A DNA stretch of 64,000 nt from Dromiciops gliroides (lineage: Eukaryota; Chordata; Mammalia; Microbiotheria; Microbiotheriidae), in the NCBI RefSeq assembly GCF_019393635.1, contig NC_057861.1, positions 544,568,711-544,632,710 of the forward strand. The letters are read 5' to 3'. The first letter of the stretch is position 1; each line of letters opens with the position of its first letter. Positions 54,641-64,000 of this stretch are shown one piece after another. A program made the translations under genes and the position numbers. The notes beneath the pieces were generated by a model, which was given only the letters and a program-made list of their open reading frames with translations, was not told the DNA's origin and did not search any database.

Positions 54641-57600
54641 ATACTAGCAAATCTGATAGGTGTCAGGTGGTACCTCAGAGTTGTTTTAATTTGCATTTCT
54701 CTAATCAATAATGATTTGGAGCATTTTTTCATATGGCAATAGATAGCTTTGATTTCTTTATCTGAAAACTGCCTGTTCATATCCTTTGACCAATTCTCAA
54801 TTGGGGAATGACTTGGATTCTTACAAATTTGATTTGGTTCCCTATATGTTTTAGAAATGAAGCTTTTATCAAAACCACTGGCTGTAAAAATTGTTTCTCA
54901 GCTTTCTGCTTCCTTTCTAATTTTGGCTGCATTGCTTCTGTTTATCCAAAAACTTCTTAAGGTAATCAAAATCATCATTTCATAATATTCCTTATTTCTT
55001 GTTTGGTCATAAATTCTTCTCCTCTCCATAGATCTGAGAGGTAAACCATTCCTTCCTCTCCTCATTTACCTATGGTATCACCCTTTATGTATAAATCATG
55101 TACCAATTTTGACCTTATTTTGGTATAAGGTGTAAGATGTTGGTCTATGCCTAGTTTCTGCCATACTCTCTTCCAGTTTTCCCAGCAGTTTTTGTCAAAT
55201 ACTGAGTTCTTATCCCAGAGGCTAGAGTATTTGGGTTTATCAAATAGTAGATTACTATAGTCATTTACTACTGTGTCTCCTATACCTAACTTATTCCATT
55301 GATCCACCACTCTATTTCTTAGCCAGTACCAAATAGTTTTGATGACTGCCACTTTATAGTATAGCTTCAGATTTGATACATCTTAACCCACCTTCCTGTG
55401 CATTTTTTCATTATTTCCCTTGATATTCTTGACCTTTTGTTTTTCCAGAAGAATTTTGTTATTATTTTTTCTAGCTCTATAAAATAATTTTTAGGTAAAA
55501 TAATTGGTATGACACAATAAGTAAATGAATTTAGGTAGAATTATTATTATTATTATATTAGCTTGGCCTATCCATGAGCAATTGATATTTTTCCAATTAA
55601 TCTAATTTTATTTCTGTGAAAAGTGTTTTGTAATTGTGTTTATATAGTTCCTGGATTTGTCTTGGCAGGTAGACTCCCAAATATTTTATATTGTTTACAG
55701 TTTACAGTCTACAGTTGCTTTCAATGGAATTTCTCTTTCTATTTCTTGCTGCTGAGCTTTGTTCATCATGTATAGAAATGCTGACGATTTATGTGGATTT
55801 ATTATATATATATATATATATCCTGCTACTTTGCTAAAGTTGTTAATTGTTTCAAGTAGTTTTTTAGTGGATTCTCTAGGATTCTCTAAATATGCCATCA
55901 TATCATCTGCAAAGAATGATAGTGTTGTTTCCTCCTTGCCTATTCTAATTTCTTTAATTGCTTTTCTTCTCTTATTGCTAAAGCTAACATTTTTAGTACA
56001 ATATTAAATAACAGAGGTGATAATGGACTTGCTTCTTTCACCCCTGATCTTATTGGGAATGCCTCTATCTTATTCCCATTACATACAATGTTTGCTGATG
56101 ATTTTAGGTAGATACTGCTTATTATTTTAAAGAAAGATCCATTTATTCCTGTGCTCTCTAGTGTTTGTAATAGGAATGAGTGTGGTATTTCATCAAAAGC
56201 TTTCTCAGCATCTATTGAGATAATCATATGATTTTGTTTAGTTTTCTTACTGATGTGGTTGATTATATTGATAGTTTTCTTAATGTTGAACCAGCCCTGC
56301 ATTCCTGGTATAAATCCTACCTGGTCATAGTATAATCCTGTAATCTCCTTGCTAATGTTTTATTTGAGATTTTTGCATCATTATTCATTAGGGAAATTGG
56401 TCTATAATTTTCTTTCTCTCTTTTGGCTCTGCCTGGTTAAGTTATCAACACCATATTTTTGTCATAAAAGGAATTTGGTAGAACTCCTTCTTCATCTATT
56501 TTTCCAAATAATCTGTATAGTAATGGAATGAATTGTTCTTTAAATGTCTGGTAGAATTGACTTGTAAACCCATTTGGCCCTAAAGATTTTTTCTTAGGAG
56601 TTCATTGACAACTTGATCAATTCCTTTGTCTAAAATTGGCTTATTTAATGATCTTATTTCCTCTCCTGTTAATCTGGGCATCTTATAGTTTTGGAAATAT
56701 TCATCTATTTCATTTAGATTGTCAAATTTATTGGTATACAGTTGAGCAAAGTAGCTTCTAATTATTGCTTTAATTTCCACTTCATTGGTGGTGAATTTAC
56801 CCCTTTCGTTTTTGATACTGGTAATTTGGTTTTCGTTTTTAAATCAAATTAACCAATAGTTTATCTATTTTATTGATTTTTTCATAAAACCTGATTAGTT
56901 TTATTTATTATTTCCATTTTTTTCTTACTTTCAATTTTAATAATCTCCCCCTTTGATTTTCAGAACTCCTAATTTAGTATTTAAGTGGGGATTTTAAATT
57001 TGTTCTTTTTCTAGCTTTTTTAGTTGCATGCTCAATTCGTTGATCTTCTCTTTCTCACTTTTATTCATGTGAGTATTTAGAGATATAAAATTTCCCCTAA
57101 GCACTACTTTGGCTGCATCTCATAAGTTTCAGTATGTTGTCTCATTGTTGTCATTCTCTTGAATGAAGTTACTGATTGTTTCTATGATTTGCTGTTTGAC
57201 CCACACATTCTTTAGGATGAGATTATTTAGTTTCCAATTAATTTTCAGTCTATCTTTCTATGGTTCTTTATTACATGTAATTTTTACTGCATTATGATCT
57301 CAAAAGGATGCATTTACTATTTCTGCCTCTCTACATTTGACTGTGAGGTTTTTGTGCCCTAATACATGGTCAATTTTTGTGTATTTGCCATGTACTGCTG
57401 AGAAAAATGGTATATTCCTTTCTATCTGCATTCAGGTTTTTCCAGAGGTCTATCATACCTAACTTTTCTAAAAATCTTTAACTCTTTAACTTCTTTCATA
57501 TTTATTTTGTGGTTAGATTTATCGAGTTCTGACAGAGGAAGATTGATCCCCCACTATTATAGTTTTGCTGTCCATTTCATCTTGTAACTCAATTAACTTC

Positions 57601-57950
57601 AACTAAGAATTTTGATGTTATACCACTTAGTGTATATGTGTTTACTATCGATATTACTTCATTGTCTATGGTACATGTTAGCAAGATATAGTTTCTTTCC
57701 TCATCTCTTTTAATTAGATCTATTTTTGCTTTTGATTTGTATGAGATATGGATTGCTGCCCCTGCTTTTCTGGCTTCATCTGAAGCATAATATATTCTGA
57801 TCCAAGCTTTTACCTTTACTCTGTGTATATCTCTCTGCTTCACATGTATTTCTTGTAAACAATATGTTGTAAGATTCTGGTATTTAATCCACTCTGCTAT
57901 TCACTTACATTTTACTGGAGAGTTCATCCCATTCACATTCACAGTTAAGA
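54641..57950 (-). pseudogene. L1-N ORF2, broken
   Basis: The endonuclease N-terminal part is seen at 57843-57589 ('MKQRDIHRVKVKAWIRIYYA'), fingers at 56780-56580 ('[20 protein letters not shown]'), palm at 56302-55940 ('[17 protein letters not shown]'; Lys-Ile-Gln replaced by Glu-Ile-Pro) and C-terminus at 55352-55062 ('KTIWYWLRNRVVDQWNKLG'). The FADD-region codons near 55908 read on into 'MMAYLENPRE'. An (AT)n expansion at 55802-55820 lies in the former palm-thumb coding region. Confidence 0.85.
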
Positions 57951-58509
57951 TTACTGTCTATTTCCCTCCATCCTAATTACTCCTTTGTTTGTATTTTTTT
58001 CTTCTTTCACCCTTTTCCTCCTCACCAGCATTTTGCTTCTGACCACTGCGTCCCTCAATTTGCCCCTTCCTTTTGTCAACCTCCCTCCATTTTCTTTCCC
58101 CTTTCCTCCTCTGTTTCTGTCCTCTCTTCTATAAGTTCCCCCCTTTCCCCTTACCCTTTTACTTCCCCCTAAAGAGTAAGCTAAATTTCTTTATCCAAAT
58201 GAGCATATATGTTATTCCTTCTTTGAACCAAATCTGATGAGAGTAAGTTTGAAATAATGTTCACTCCCTTCCTTCTTTCCCTCTATTGTAATAAGTTTTT
58301 CGAGCCTCTTGATATGATGTAATTAACACATATACTCCTTTTTCACACCCTTTAATTTTCTTTATATCATCACATCAAAGTCAGTTTATACCTATGCCCT
58401 CTATGTATATTCCTTCTATTTGCCCAAATAGAAATACAGTTCTCAAGAGTTATAAGTATTATCTTCCTATTTAGGGATGTAAATAGTTTAACCTTATTGC
58501 ATAACTTTT

Positions 58510-59690
58510 TTCCCTGTTTACCTTCTTATACATCTCTTGAGTCTTGCATTTGAAGATCAAATTTTCTGTTTAGTTCTGGTCTTTTCATCAGGAAACTTTG
58601 AGAGTCCCCTATTTTATTGAATGTTCGTCATTTCCCCTGAAAGAGAATGATCAATTTTGTCTAGTAGTTGATTCTGGGTTGCAGTCCAAGCTCCTTTGTC
58701 TTCTGAAATATCATGTTCCAAGTCTTGTGATCCTTTAATGTTGAAGCTGTCAGGTCCTGTGCAATCCTGACTGTGGCTTGATGATATTTAAATTGTTTCT
58801 TTCTGGCTGCTTGCAGTATTTTCTCCTTCACCTGATAATTCTAGAATTTGGCTACAATATTCCTTGGAGTTTTCCTTTTGGGGTCTCTTTCAGGAGGTGA
58901 TCAGTGAATTCTTTCAATGATGATTTTATCCTCTGATTATACAATATCAGGGCAGTTCTCCATGATAATTTCCTGGAATATGGTTTCTAGACTCTTTCTG
59001 ATCATGGCTTTCAGGTAGTCCCAATAATTTTCAAATTATCTCTCCTGGATCTATTTTCCAGGTCAGTTGTCTTTCCAATGAGGTATTTCACATTTTCTTC
59101 TATTTTTTCATTCTTTTGATTCTATTTGACTGATTGCTGGTGTCTCATGGAGTCATTAGCTTCCATCTGTCCAAATTGCATTTTAAAGGCATTATTTTCC
59201 TCAGTAAGCTTTTGCATCTCCTTTTCCCTTTGGGCAATTTCCCCCTCATTTGGTCAATTGCATTTTTTTTAGTGAGGCAATTGGGGTTAAGTGACTTGCC
59301 CAGGGTCACACAGCTAGTAAGTGTTAAGTGTCTGAGGCCGGATTTGAACTCAGGTACTCCTGACTCCTGGGCCAGTGCTCTATCCACTGAGCCATCTAGC
59401 TTCCCCTGGTCAATTGTATTTTTAAGGAATTGTTTTCTTCAATTTTTGTGCTTCCTTTTCCAAGCTGTTGACTCTTTTTTTCATAATTTTCTTGTGTAAC
59501 TCTCATTTTTCTCATTTCTTTTCCCATTTTTTCTTCTACCTCTCTCATTTGATTTTTAAAATCCTTTTTGAGCTCTTCCAAGAAGGTTTTTTGTTCTTGA
59601 GACCCATTTATCTTCCCCCTTGCAGCTTCACTTGTAGACATTTTGACATTGTTACCCTCATCTGAGTTTGTCAGAGAAGCTATCAATGAT
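58510..59690 (-). pseudogene. L1-N ORF1, broken
   Basis: 59686-59396 gives N-terminal 'GSQEQKTFLEELKKDFKNQM' and the coil 'EKMGKEMRKMRVTQENYEKK'. A SINE splits the coil at 59268-59406. Core and C-terminal domain follow to about 58.51 kb, with the recurrent TGA at 58903-58901. It lacks the 63-bp array of L1-A. Confidence 0.82.
59268..59406 (-). mobile_element. SINE in L1-N ORF1, 17-bp TSD
   Basis: A reverse SINE. TSD TGGTCAATTGCATTTTT (59251-59267) against TGGTCAATTGTATTTTT (59407-59423). Confidence 0.95.
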
Positions 59691-60107
59691 AAGGGCCCTT
59701 TTCTGTTTCTGACTCATATTGTAGCCTATTTTTTGACTTATAAAGTTGAGGTCTGCTCCTGGGGCACAGGGACCACTGTTGCATTCTTTTTGTGCTGGGC
59801 TTCAGGGGGCTGTTTATTGGCTTTCTACTCTGAGGCCTCTATGGCTTGTGAATTCTTCATAGCCCTGGGCCATCCCTGTGCTGGGATGGCTTGGCTTAGT
59901 CACATCTGTCTTATGGGTGGTTCTCTAGCTGGCAGTTTGCCCTCTCTGTGGGGGCTAGTGTATATCCCAACTGGCCTGCTGCACCACCAACCTTCTGAGC
60001 CAGAACCAAAGGGCCTCAGGTGCTAATCTATTCTGTGGTCAGGAGCCTCCAGTTGACTTGTCCAGACCCCCTCCATGCTCCACTGAGCTGTCCTGTGCTC
60101 CCCTTTC

Positions 60108-60233
60108 TTTTCTTTTTTTTTTTTGCAGGGCAATGAGGGTTAAGTGACTTGCCCACAGTCACACAGCTAGTAAGTATCAATTGTCTGAAGCTGGATTTCA
60201 ACTCAGATCCTCCCGAATCCAGACCTATCTGCC
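60108..60233 (-). mobile_element. Shortened SINE in the L1-N 5'UTR, 16-bp TSD
   Basis: A reverse SINE lacking about 20 bp of its head region. TSD CCTGTGCTCCCCTTTC at 60092-60107 and 60234-60249. Confidence 0.94.
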
Positions 60234-60474
60234 CCTGTGCTCCCCTTTCACCCAAGTGAGCCTAACCTTTCCTGAAGTCTTCTAAATTATCTCAAGTTGG
60301 AAGATTGTGTCTCCTTGTCTTTTTGTAGGTTCTGTAGCTCCAGAATTCATTTAGAGGCTTGATTTAATGTTTTTGAGGGAAAATTGGGACAGCTCAGGCA
60401 ACTTCCTGGATTCTCTCTACCATCTTGGTTCTGCCTCCAAAATTTTCTTTAAAAATAAAAATAAATTTATTGTA

Positions 60475-60620
60475 CCATCCCCATGATTTCATTGGTGTAG
60501 GGAACTTCTGGTGAGAAAATTTCCTCTCACAATCCTTCCAAGCGGTTAAGTTATTTGCCCAGGTTTACACAAGCAGTGGGTCAGAAGTGAGGCTTTATCC
60601 TTAGGCTTTTTTTTTTTTTT
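60475..60620 (-). repeat. Old SINE of the type at 9.1 and 62.5 kb
   Basis: 'gatttcattggtgtagggaa' followed by a MIR-like core 'taagttatttgcccaggttt'. Shares its first part with 62480-62610. Confidence 0.5.
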
Positions 60621-61480
60621 ACTAAGAGAAAAGCTCTCAATTCATTATGCCAAGTCTATACTTTATATATTATCAAACACCCATAACAGTGCCTGAAAAT
60701 TGTATGCCCTTTCAAGAATCAAGATTCCCAGGGTCTTCCAGTGTCATATAAGATGGTGGTGAGCTGCAGTGTGGGGTGGAACAGGAATAGAACTAAGGAA
60801 AATGAAAGCTCAATGTCATAATGGTTTTGCTCTAATTTTCTTAATTAACAAGAGAAGAAAGAAGCTAAACATAATGGATGAGGGAGATGCTGATAATGTG
60901 TTACTATTACATATTTTTATTTATGTTTCTATGAAATGCTTTTTTATGGATTCTTTTTTGTTATTTACATGAATTTCTATTAGCACAATACCAAATGGAA
61001 TAGTCAACTGAGCTCAACCTTAAATGTTTCCAGTTTCAGTTTCCAATTCCAGTTCCTTTCTGAAATGGGTGCAAGAGCCAAGTGAGGTAATTTTATTAGT
61101 GAATACACTCTACAACATGAATTTCAATCTGTAAGGTTCCAGTGTTTGTTAGCAGAGGAACAATAATTTGGAATTCATTCCCATTGAAGACTGTTGTAGA
61201 TGTTCATTTAATTCTCTGATGGCTCTATAAAGAGCAGAACTTCTCCATGACTTCTCATCCTGTGCTATTATCATTCAGAATTCACCTAATATTATTTCCT
61301 TCCATGTGTCCAAAGACAAGGGATGTTGTCATTTAGCCTGATGCCTAGAAATTATGTCTATAATTATTACCAAAACAGAGTTATTAAGATTAACTGACAT
61401 GACATGATGACAGCTCCATCACCTCAACTTATGTTTATCACACTCCAAGTCCAGAGCACGTAGAAATCAGCTAATTTTCT
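60621..61480. other. Unassigned sequence
   Basis: No repeat or gene recognised in this intergenic region, 3' of gene A. A 67-codon ORF near 60.77 kb has no family features. Confidence 0.4.
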
Positions 61481-61483
61481 TAC

Positions 61484-61590
61484 CTGCTAAATACTGCCAT
61501 TCCTCATCTTCTCTGACTTGTTCTGGGAGGGAAAATTCATTGGTTTCACTGGAAAAGATTTTGAGCACTTCTGATTTCTCTTTTCATGCT
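61484..61590 (-). other. Possible exon of unknown role
   Basis: On the minus strand 'ttagcag|gtaagaaaa' at 61484/61483 is an excellent donor. One frame ending there stays open for 33 codons and includes 'FSLPEQVREDEEWQYLA'. No convincing acceptor or start is visible. It lies just past the gene A poly(A) signal, so it could be a far-upstream exon of gene B, an alternative exon, or chance. Confidence 0.25.
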
Positions 61591-61674
61591 GAACCCACGT
61601 CTACAAGGAGCTCCCAGACACCCCTAGACTACCCATAGAAACTCTCCTCAGTCCTCAAAGAAGAAAATGAACTC

Positions 61675-61680
61675 TTTATT
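61675..61680 (-). terminator. Poly(A) signal of ABCA3-like gene A
   Basis: AATAAA on the minus strand 114 nt after the stop codon, with T-rich sequence beyond. Another AATAAA overlaps the stop codon itself (61798-61793), but it is too close to serve without cutting the 3'UTR to almost nothing. Confidence 0.65.
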
Positions 61681-61793
61681 ATATTTGTACATGGAGAAAC
61701 AGATATAGAATTGTTTTCCATCTACATATCAGATATAGGCAGCAGCTGTGGATGTGGTGAGGACCAGTGGTACAAGATTTCACCATTTTTTCT

Positions 61794-61916
61794 TTATTCA
61801 TTAACCATGAACTCTGGCTTAGCAATACTCAGGAATACTTGCTCCAATGTGGTATGACTGACAGAATAGTCTTCCAAATGGTATTCCTCTTTGACTTTCT
61901 CCATGATACCAAATAC
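61794..61916 (-). CDS. ABCA3-like transporter gene A, last coding exon
   Basis: On the minus strand 'ttgccccaaag' precedes GTATTTGG. The exon encodes 40 residues and TAA (61796-61794): '[20 protein letters not shown]' and '[20 protein letters not shown]'. This is the conserved end of ABCA proteins; ABCA3 has '[20 protein letters not shown]' and 'QISLEQVFLSFA' at the same place. It follows the second nucleotide-binding domain. Phase 0 at the acceptor fits the preceding exon. This gene lies upstream of gene B in the same orientation, so the two are distinct genes in tandem. Substrate unknown; lipid transport is the family role. Confidence 0.93.
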   Translation of the reverse strand, partial: VFGIMEKVKEEYHLEDYSVSHTTLEQVFLSIAKPEFMVNE

Positions 61917-62048
61917 CTTTGGGGCAATAAACAGTCAGTGTAAGGCTCTGAAAGACCTAGGGTGAAAGAGACCTTAATGTGCTCTTAAGTATGAATTGGG
62001 GAGGAGTGTGGATGTGTATGTGGTTGCATTGGTATGAAAGAAAGTAGA

Positions 62049-62184
62049 GGGGCAGCTAGGTGGTGCAGTGAATAGAGCACCGGCCCTGGATTCAGGAGGA
62101 CCTGAGTTCAAATCCAGCCTCAGACACTTGTCACTTACTAGCTGTGTGACTGTGGGCAAGTTTTGCCCCACAAAAAAAAAAATA
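62049..62184 (+). mobile_element. SINE in the last intron of gene A, 9-bp TSD
   Basis: A sense SINE. TSD GAAAGTAGA at 62040-62048 and 62185-62193. The body lacks the usual 'cacttaacccc' end, going straight from 'ggcaag' to 'ttttgcccca'. Confidence 0.93.
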
Positions 62185-62284
62185 GAAAGTAGAACAGGCA
62201 AATGAGGGACAGAGTGGGAAAAGTATCACTTTTTCTCCCACTATTTATGGTCATGGAATGAAACAACAAATGAGAAGGGGAAGG

Positions 62285-62385
62285 AAGGTATGGAAATGAG
62301 AGAGGGAGAGGAGAGAGGGATGGAGGGAAGAAGGGAAGGAGAGAGAGAGACAGGGAGAGAGAAATGGAGGGAGGGAGAGGGTATT
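62285..62385 (+). repeat. (GGGA)n/(GA)n low-complexity tract
   Basis: A purine-only run of about 100 bp in the last intron of gene A. The minus-strand ORF over it, Ser/Leu/Pro-rich, is an artefact. Confidence 0.85.
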
Positions 62386-62479
62386 TTTTGTAAAATACAT
62401 CCATCTAGGTTATGAGACACAGAACTTAGACATTTGGGCTCTCACTTTATATAAGGAATGCATGTCAAAATAAGATTTT

Positions 62480-62610
62480 TTTTCTTTTTTGACCTATTTC
62501 TGTGATTTTATTGGTACAGGAAACTCTGGGTAAGGAAACTTCCTTGACCAACCCAGAGTAGCAACTGTTTTGTAACTAAAAGTCTTAAGAGTTTCCTGGG
62601 ATAATTAAGA
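62480..62610 (-). repeat. Old SINE-like repeat
   Basis: 'gtgattttattggtacagga' and 'aactaaaagtcttaagagtt' match the family seen at 9.05 and 60.48 kb. Confidence 0.5.
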
Positions 62611-62824
62611 ACAAGAAATTCCAGAGAATATAGTCTTGCTGAATATCAGAGTGAAAGTTTTTCTCTCAAAGGGAAAAACAAATTCTTTCCACAGAAAGTG
62701 TCCCTGATAGATTTGAGTTTATTGCATTTTCAAATGTTTGAATGTCAATGTCTCATGACGTTCACCCACTGTGAGGTTACTATTTACCCTTTTTCCTGTG
62801 CCATTCAGTTAGCCTCATACTCAC

Positions 62825-62898
62825 CTTTGCCCAGCTAAGATTCTCACTGGGAATGCAGTACCGGAGCATTCTTTGATGCTTGTGTATCAGGGTGCTGC
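62825..62898 (-). CDS. ABCA3-like transporter gene A, penultimate coding exon
   Basis: On the minus strand 'gcttttttctcag' precedes the exon and 'gtgagtatg' follows it, both strong sites. The 74 nt complete a split codon and encode 24 residues, including 'HKHQRMLRYCIPSENLSWAK'. ABCA3 has '[20 protein letters not shown]' at the same distance from its C-terminus. The exon ends in phase 0 and joins the terminal exon at VFGI. The region lies after the second nucleotide-binding domain, in the C-terminal regulatory part. Exons further upstream are beyond the window; I found none at 62.9-64.0 kb. Confidence 0.9.
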
Positions 62899-63750
62899 CT
62901 GAGAAAAAAGCAAGAGGCTCTTTTGATGGACAGGGTTGGGGCATTTCCATGAAGATTAATTTTTATATCTAAAATAATTATTGTTATTCACACTAACAAA
63001 CACAGCATATATGCATGAATAATTTAAATTATCTTTTTCTTTGGACTTATACATATATGATATTATTAATATAATATTGATTATAACAATATAATATATA
63101 AATATATATTTATTCTACCAAGTTATATTTTATTCTTGATATGTTCTCCATGAGATGCAAAAGGCTGGCTCCTGAATTTTAGGCACCAGGCAAGAGTAAC
63201 AGAGAAGTGTAAATCAACTCTTTATGACTGAATGAACACTTTGAAAAAAACATTTGAAAATAACTGAATGAATACTTTGAAAAGAACACTAATCTTTTGT
63301 AATCCTGTGCATATTACAAGAATTTATGCCATGACAAAGTTCCAAAGCAATAGTTATGATTGTTTTCTACTGGCTACTTTCTATAAACCTTCTGCCCCTC
63401 CAGAGGAAATGCCTTTACATGTTTAAAAACTGCAAGTAACCCAAACCATTTACTGAGATTAGATCCTTGTACAACAAAGAATATGACTCAGAAGTATCTT
63501 CAGGACAGGAGAGAGGAGACAATCACATCTACTTAAGACAAATATGAGTTATAGGAAAAGCCATGTTTATAATTATTATCCTATATATGAAGGCTAATGG
63601 GAACTAGAATGGTTACAACAGCAATACTGGAGAAATCACTGAATATACCTGTTTTAAAACCTGGCTGCATTCCACTTAAAGATGTTTTAAAATTTTCACA
63701 AAGAAAAATTTGTGGCCCCTTAAAATGTTTTTCAAAATAAATTCAAAAGG
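62899..63750. other. Intronic sequence of gene A
   Basis: No exon seen. AT-rich with an (AT)-biased tract at about 63050-63115, and a near-duplicate 'tgaatgaacactttgaaaa'/'tgaatgaatactttgaaaa' at 63230-63285. Confidence 0.4.
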
Positions 63751-63885
63751 GGGCAGCTAGGTGGTACAGTGGATAAAACACTGGTCCTGGATTCAGGACG
63801 ACCTGAGTTCAAATCAAACCTCAGATACTTGACACTTACTAGCTGTGTGACCCTGGACAAGTCACTTAACCCATTCAAATAAAAT
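63751..63885 (+). mobile_element. SINE with perfect 17-bp TSD
   Basis: A sense SINE. TSD AAAATAAATTCAAAAGG at 63734-63750 and 63886-63902. Confidence 0.95.
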
Positions 63886-63968
63886 AAAATAAATTCAAAA
63901 GGTGCTTGTAGTCTAAGAGTGATTAATGGATAATTTCAAGTATTTTAATGCAGATTAAGACAGAAAAC

Positions 63969-64000
63969 TAGAGTGACTAGGTGGCACAGTAGATAAAGTG
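63969..64000 (+). mobile_element. SINE head cut by the window edge
   Basis: 'gtgactaggtggcacagtag' followed by 'ataaagtg' is the start of another SINE copy. Confidence 0.75.

Larger units (their letters stand above)
54641..60440 (-). mobile_element. Long antisense L1 (L1-N)
   Basis: On the minus strand: 5'UTR (60440-59690), ORF1 (59690-58510), spacer (58500-57950), ORF2 (57950-54641). The 3'UTR is missing; the left end abuts the SINE at 54640. SINEs at 59268-59406 and 60108-60233 inserted later. Endonuclease, RT and C-terminal parts are all present but frame-broken. Confidence 0.85.

Overview
This is mammalian nuclear DNA, almost certainly from a marsupial. The base composition is AT-rich and poor in CpG. 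The window is saturated with a tRNA-headed SINE typical of marsupials (body 'ggcagctaggtggcacagtgg', ending 'gtgaccctgggcaagtcactt'). It also holds many copies of a marsupial-type L1 and L1 derivatives, and older L2 and MIR-like layers. I see no prokaryotic or viral-genome organisation. The species cannot be fixed from sequence alone.

Host genes. Five splice-flanked coding exons on the minus strand belong to two ABCA-type transporter genes of the ABCA3-like subgroup, arranged head to tail. Gene A enters from the right edge. Its last two coding exons (62898-62825 and 61916-61794), its stop codon and a poly(A) signal are present. Gene B begins with a start exon (35896-35811), continues with exon 2 (26104-25843) and exon 3 (8980-8853), and runs off the left edge. 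Reading frames and intron phases agree across all junctions. A CpG-rich block (about 45.2-46.15 kb), with splice-donor-like sites on both strands, is the best candidate promoter between the two genes.

Repeats, left to right. 1-8.65 kb: old L1 fragments and SINEs. 10.43-21.10 kb: one large sense-strand L1 insertion bounded by a 17-bp target-site duplication (TSD), with a doubled 5' end, a doubled ORF1-ORF2 spacer, a nested ORF2-less L1 (half-L1, HAL1-like; 14574-17494, 15-bp TSD) and two nested SINEs. 21.4-25.4 kb: L2, then a second HAL1-like element. 26.7-30.6 kb: antisense old L1 and HAL1-like 3' sequence. 30.8-35.3 kb: an antisense L1 whose far end is capped by 5'UTRs in the opposite orientation, giving an inverted repeat. 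36-42 kb: L2 and MIR, a solo LTR with a perfect 6-bp TSD, and a decayed gammaretrovirus-like pol fragment. 42-45 kb: old L1 carrying an LTR-like insertion. 46.66-51.90 kb: an antisense HAL1-like element with an endogenous-retrovirus insertion. 52-54.4 kb: a mosaic antisense L1. 54.6-60.4 kb: a long antisense L1.

The most unusual material is (i) the tandem ABCA3-like gene pair and (ii) a family of L1-derived elements that keep the 5'UTR, ORF1 and 3'UTR but lack most of ORF2. Two copies share the same internal SINE, which suggests that the SINE is carried by the family. No gene was assigned to the repeat ORFs, which are all broken.
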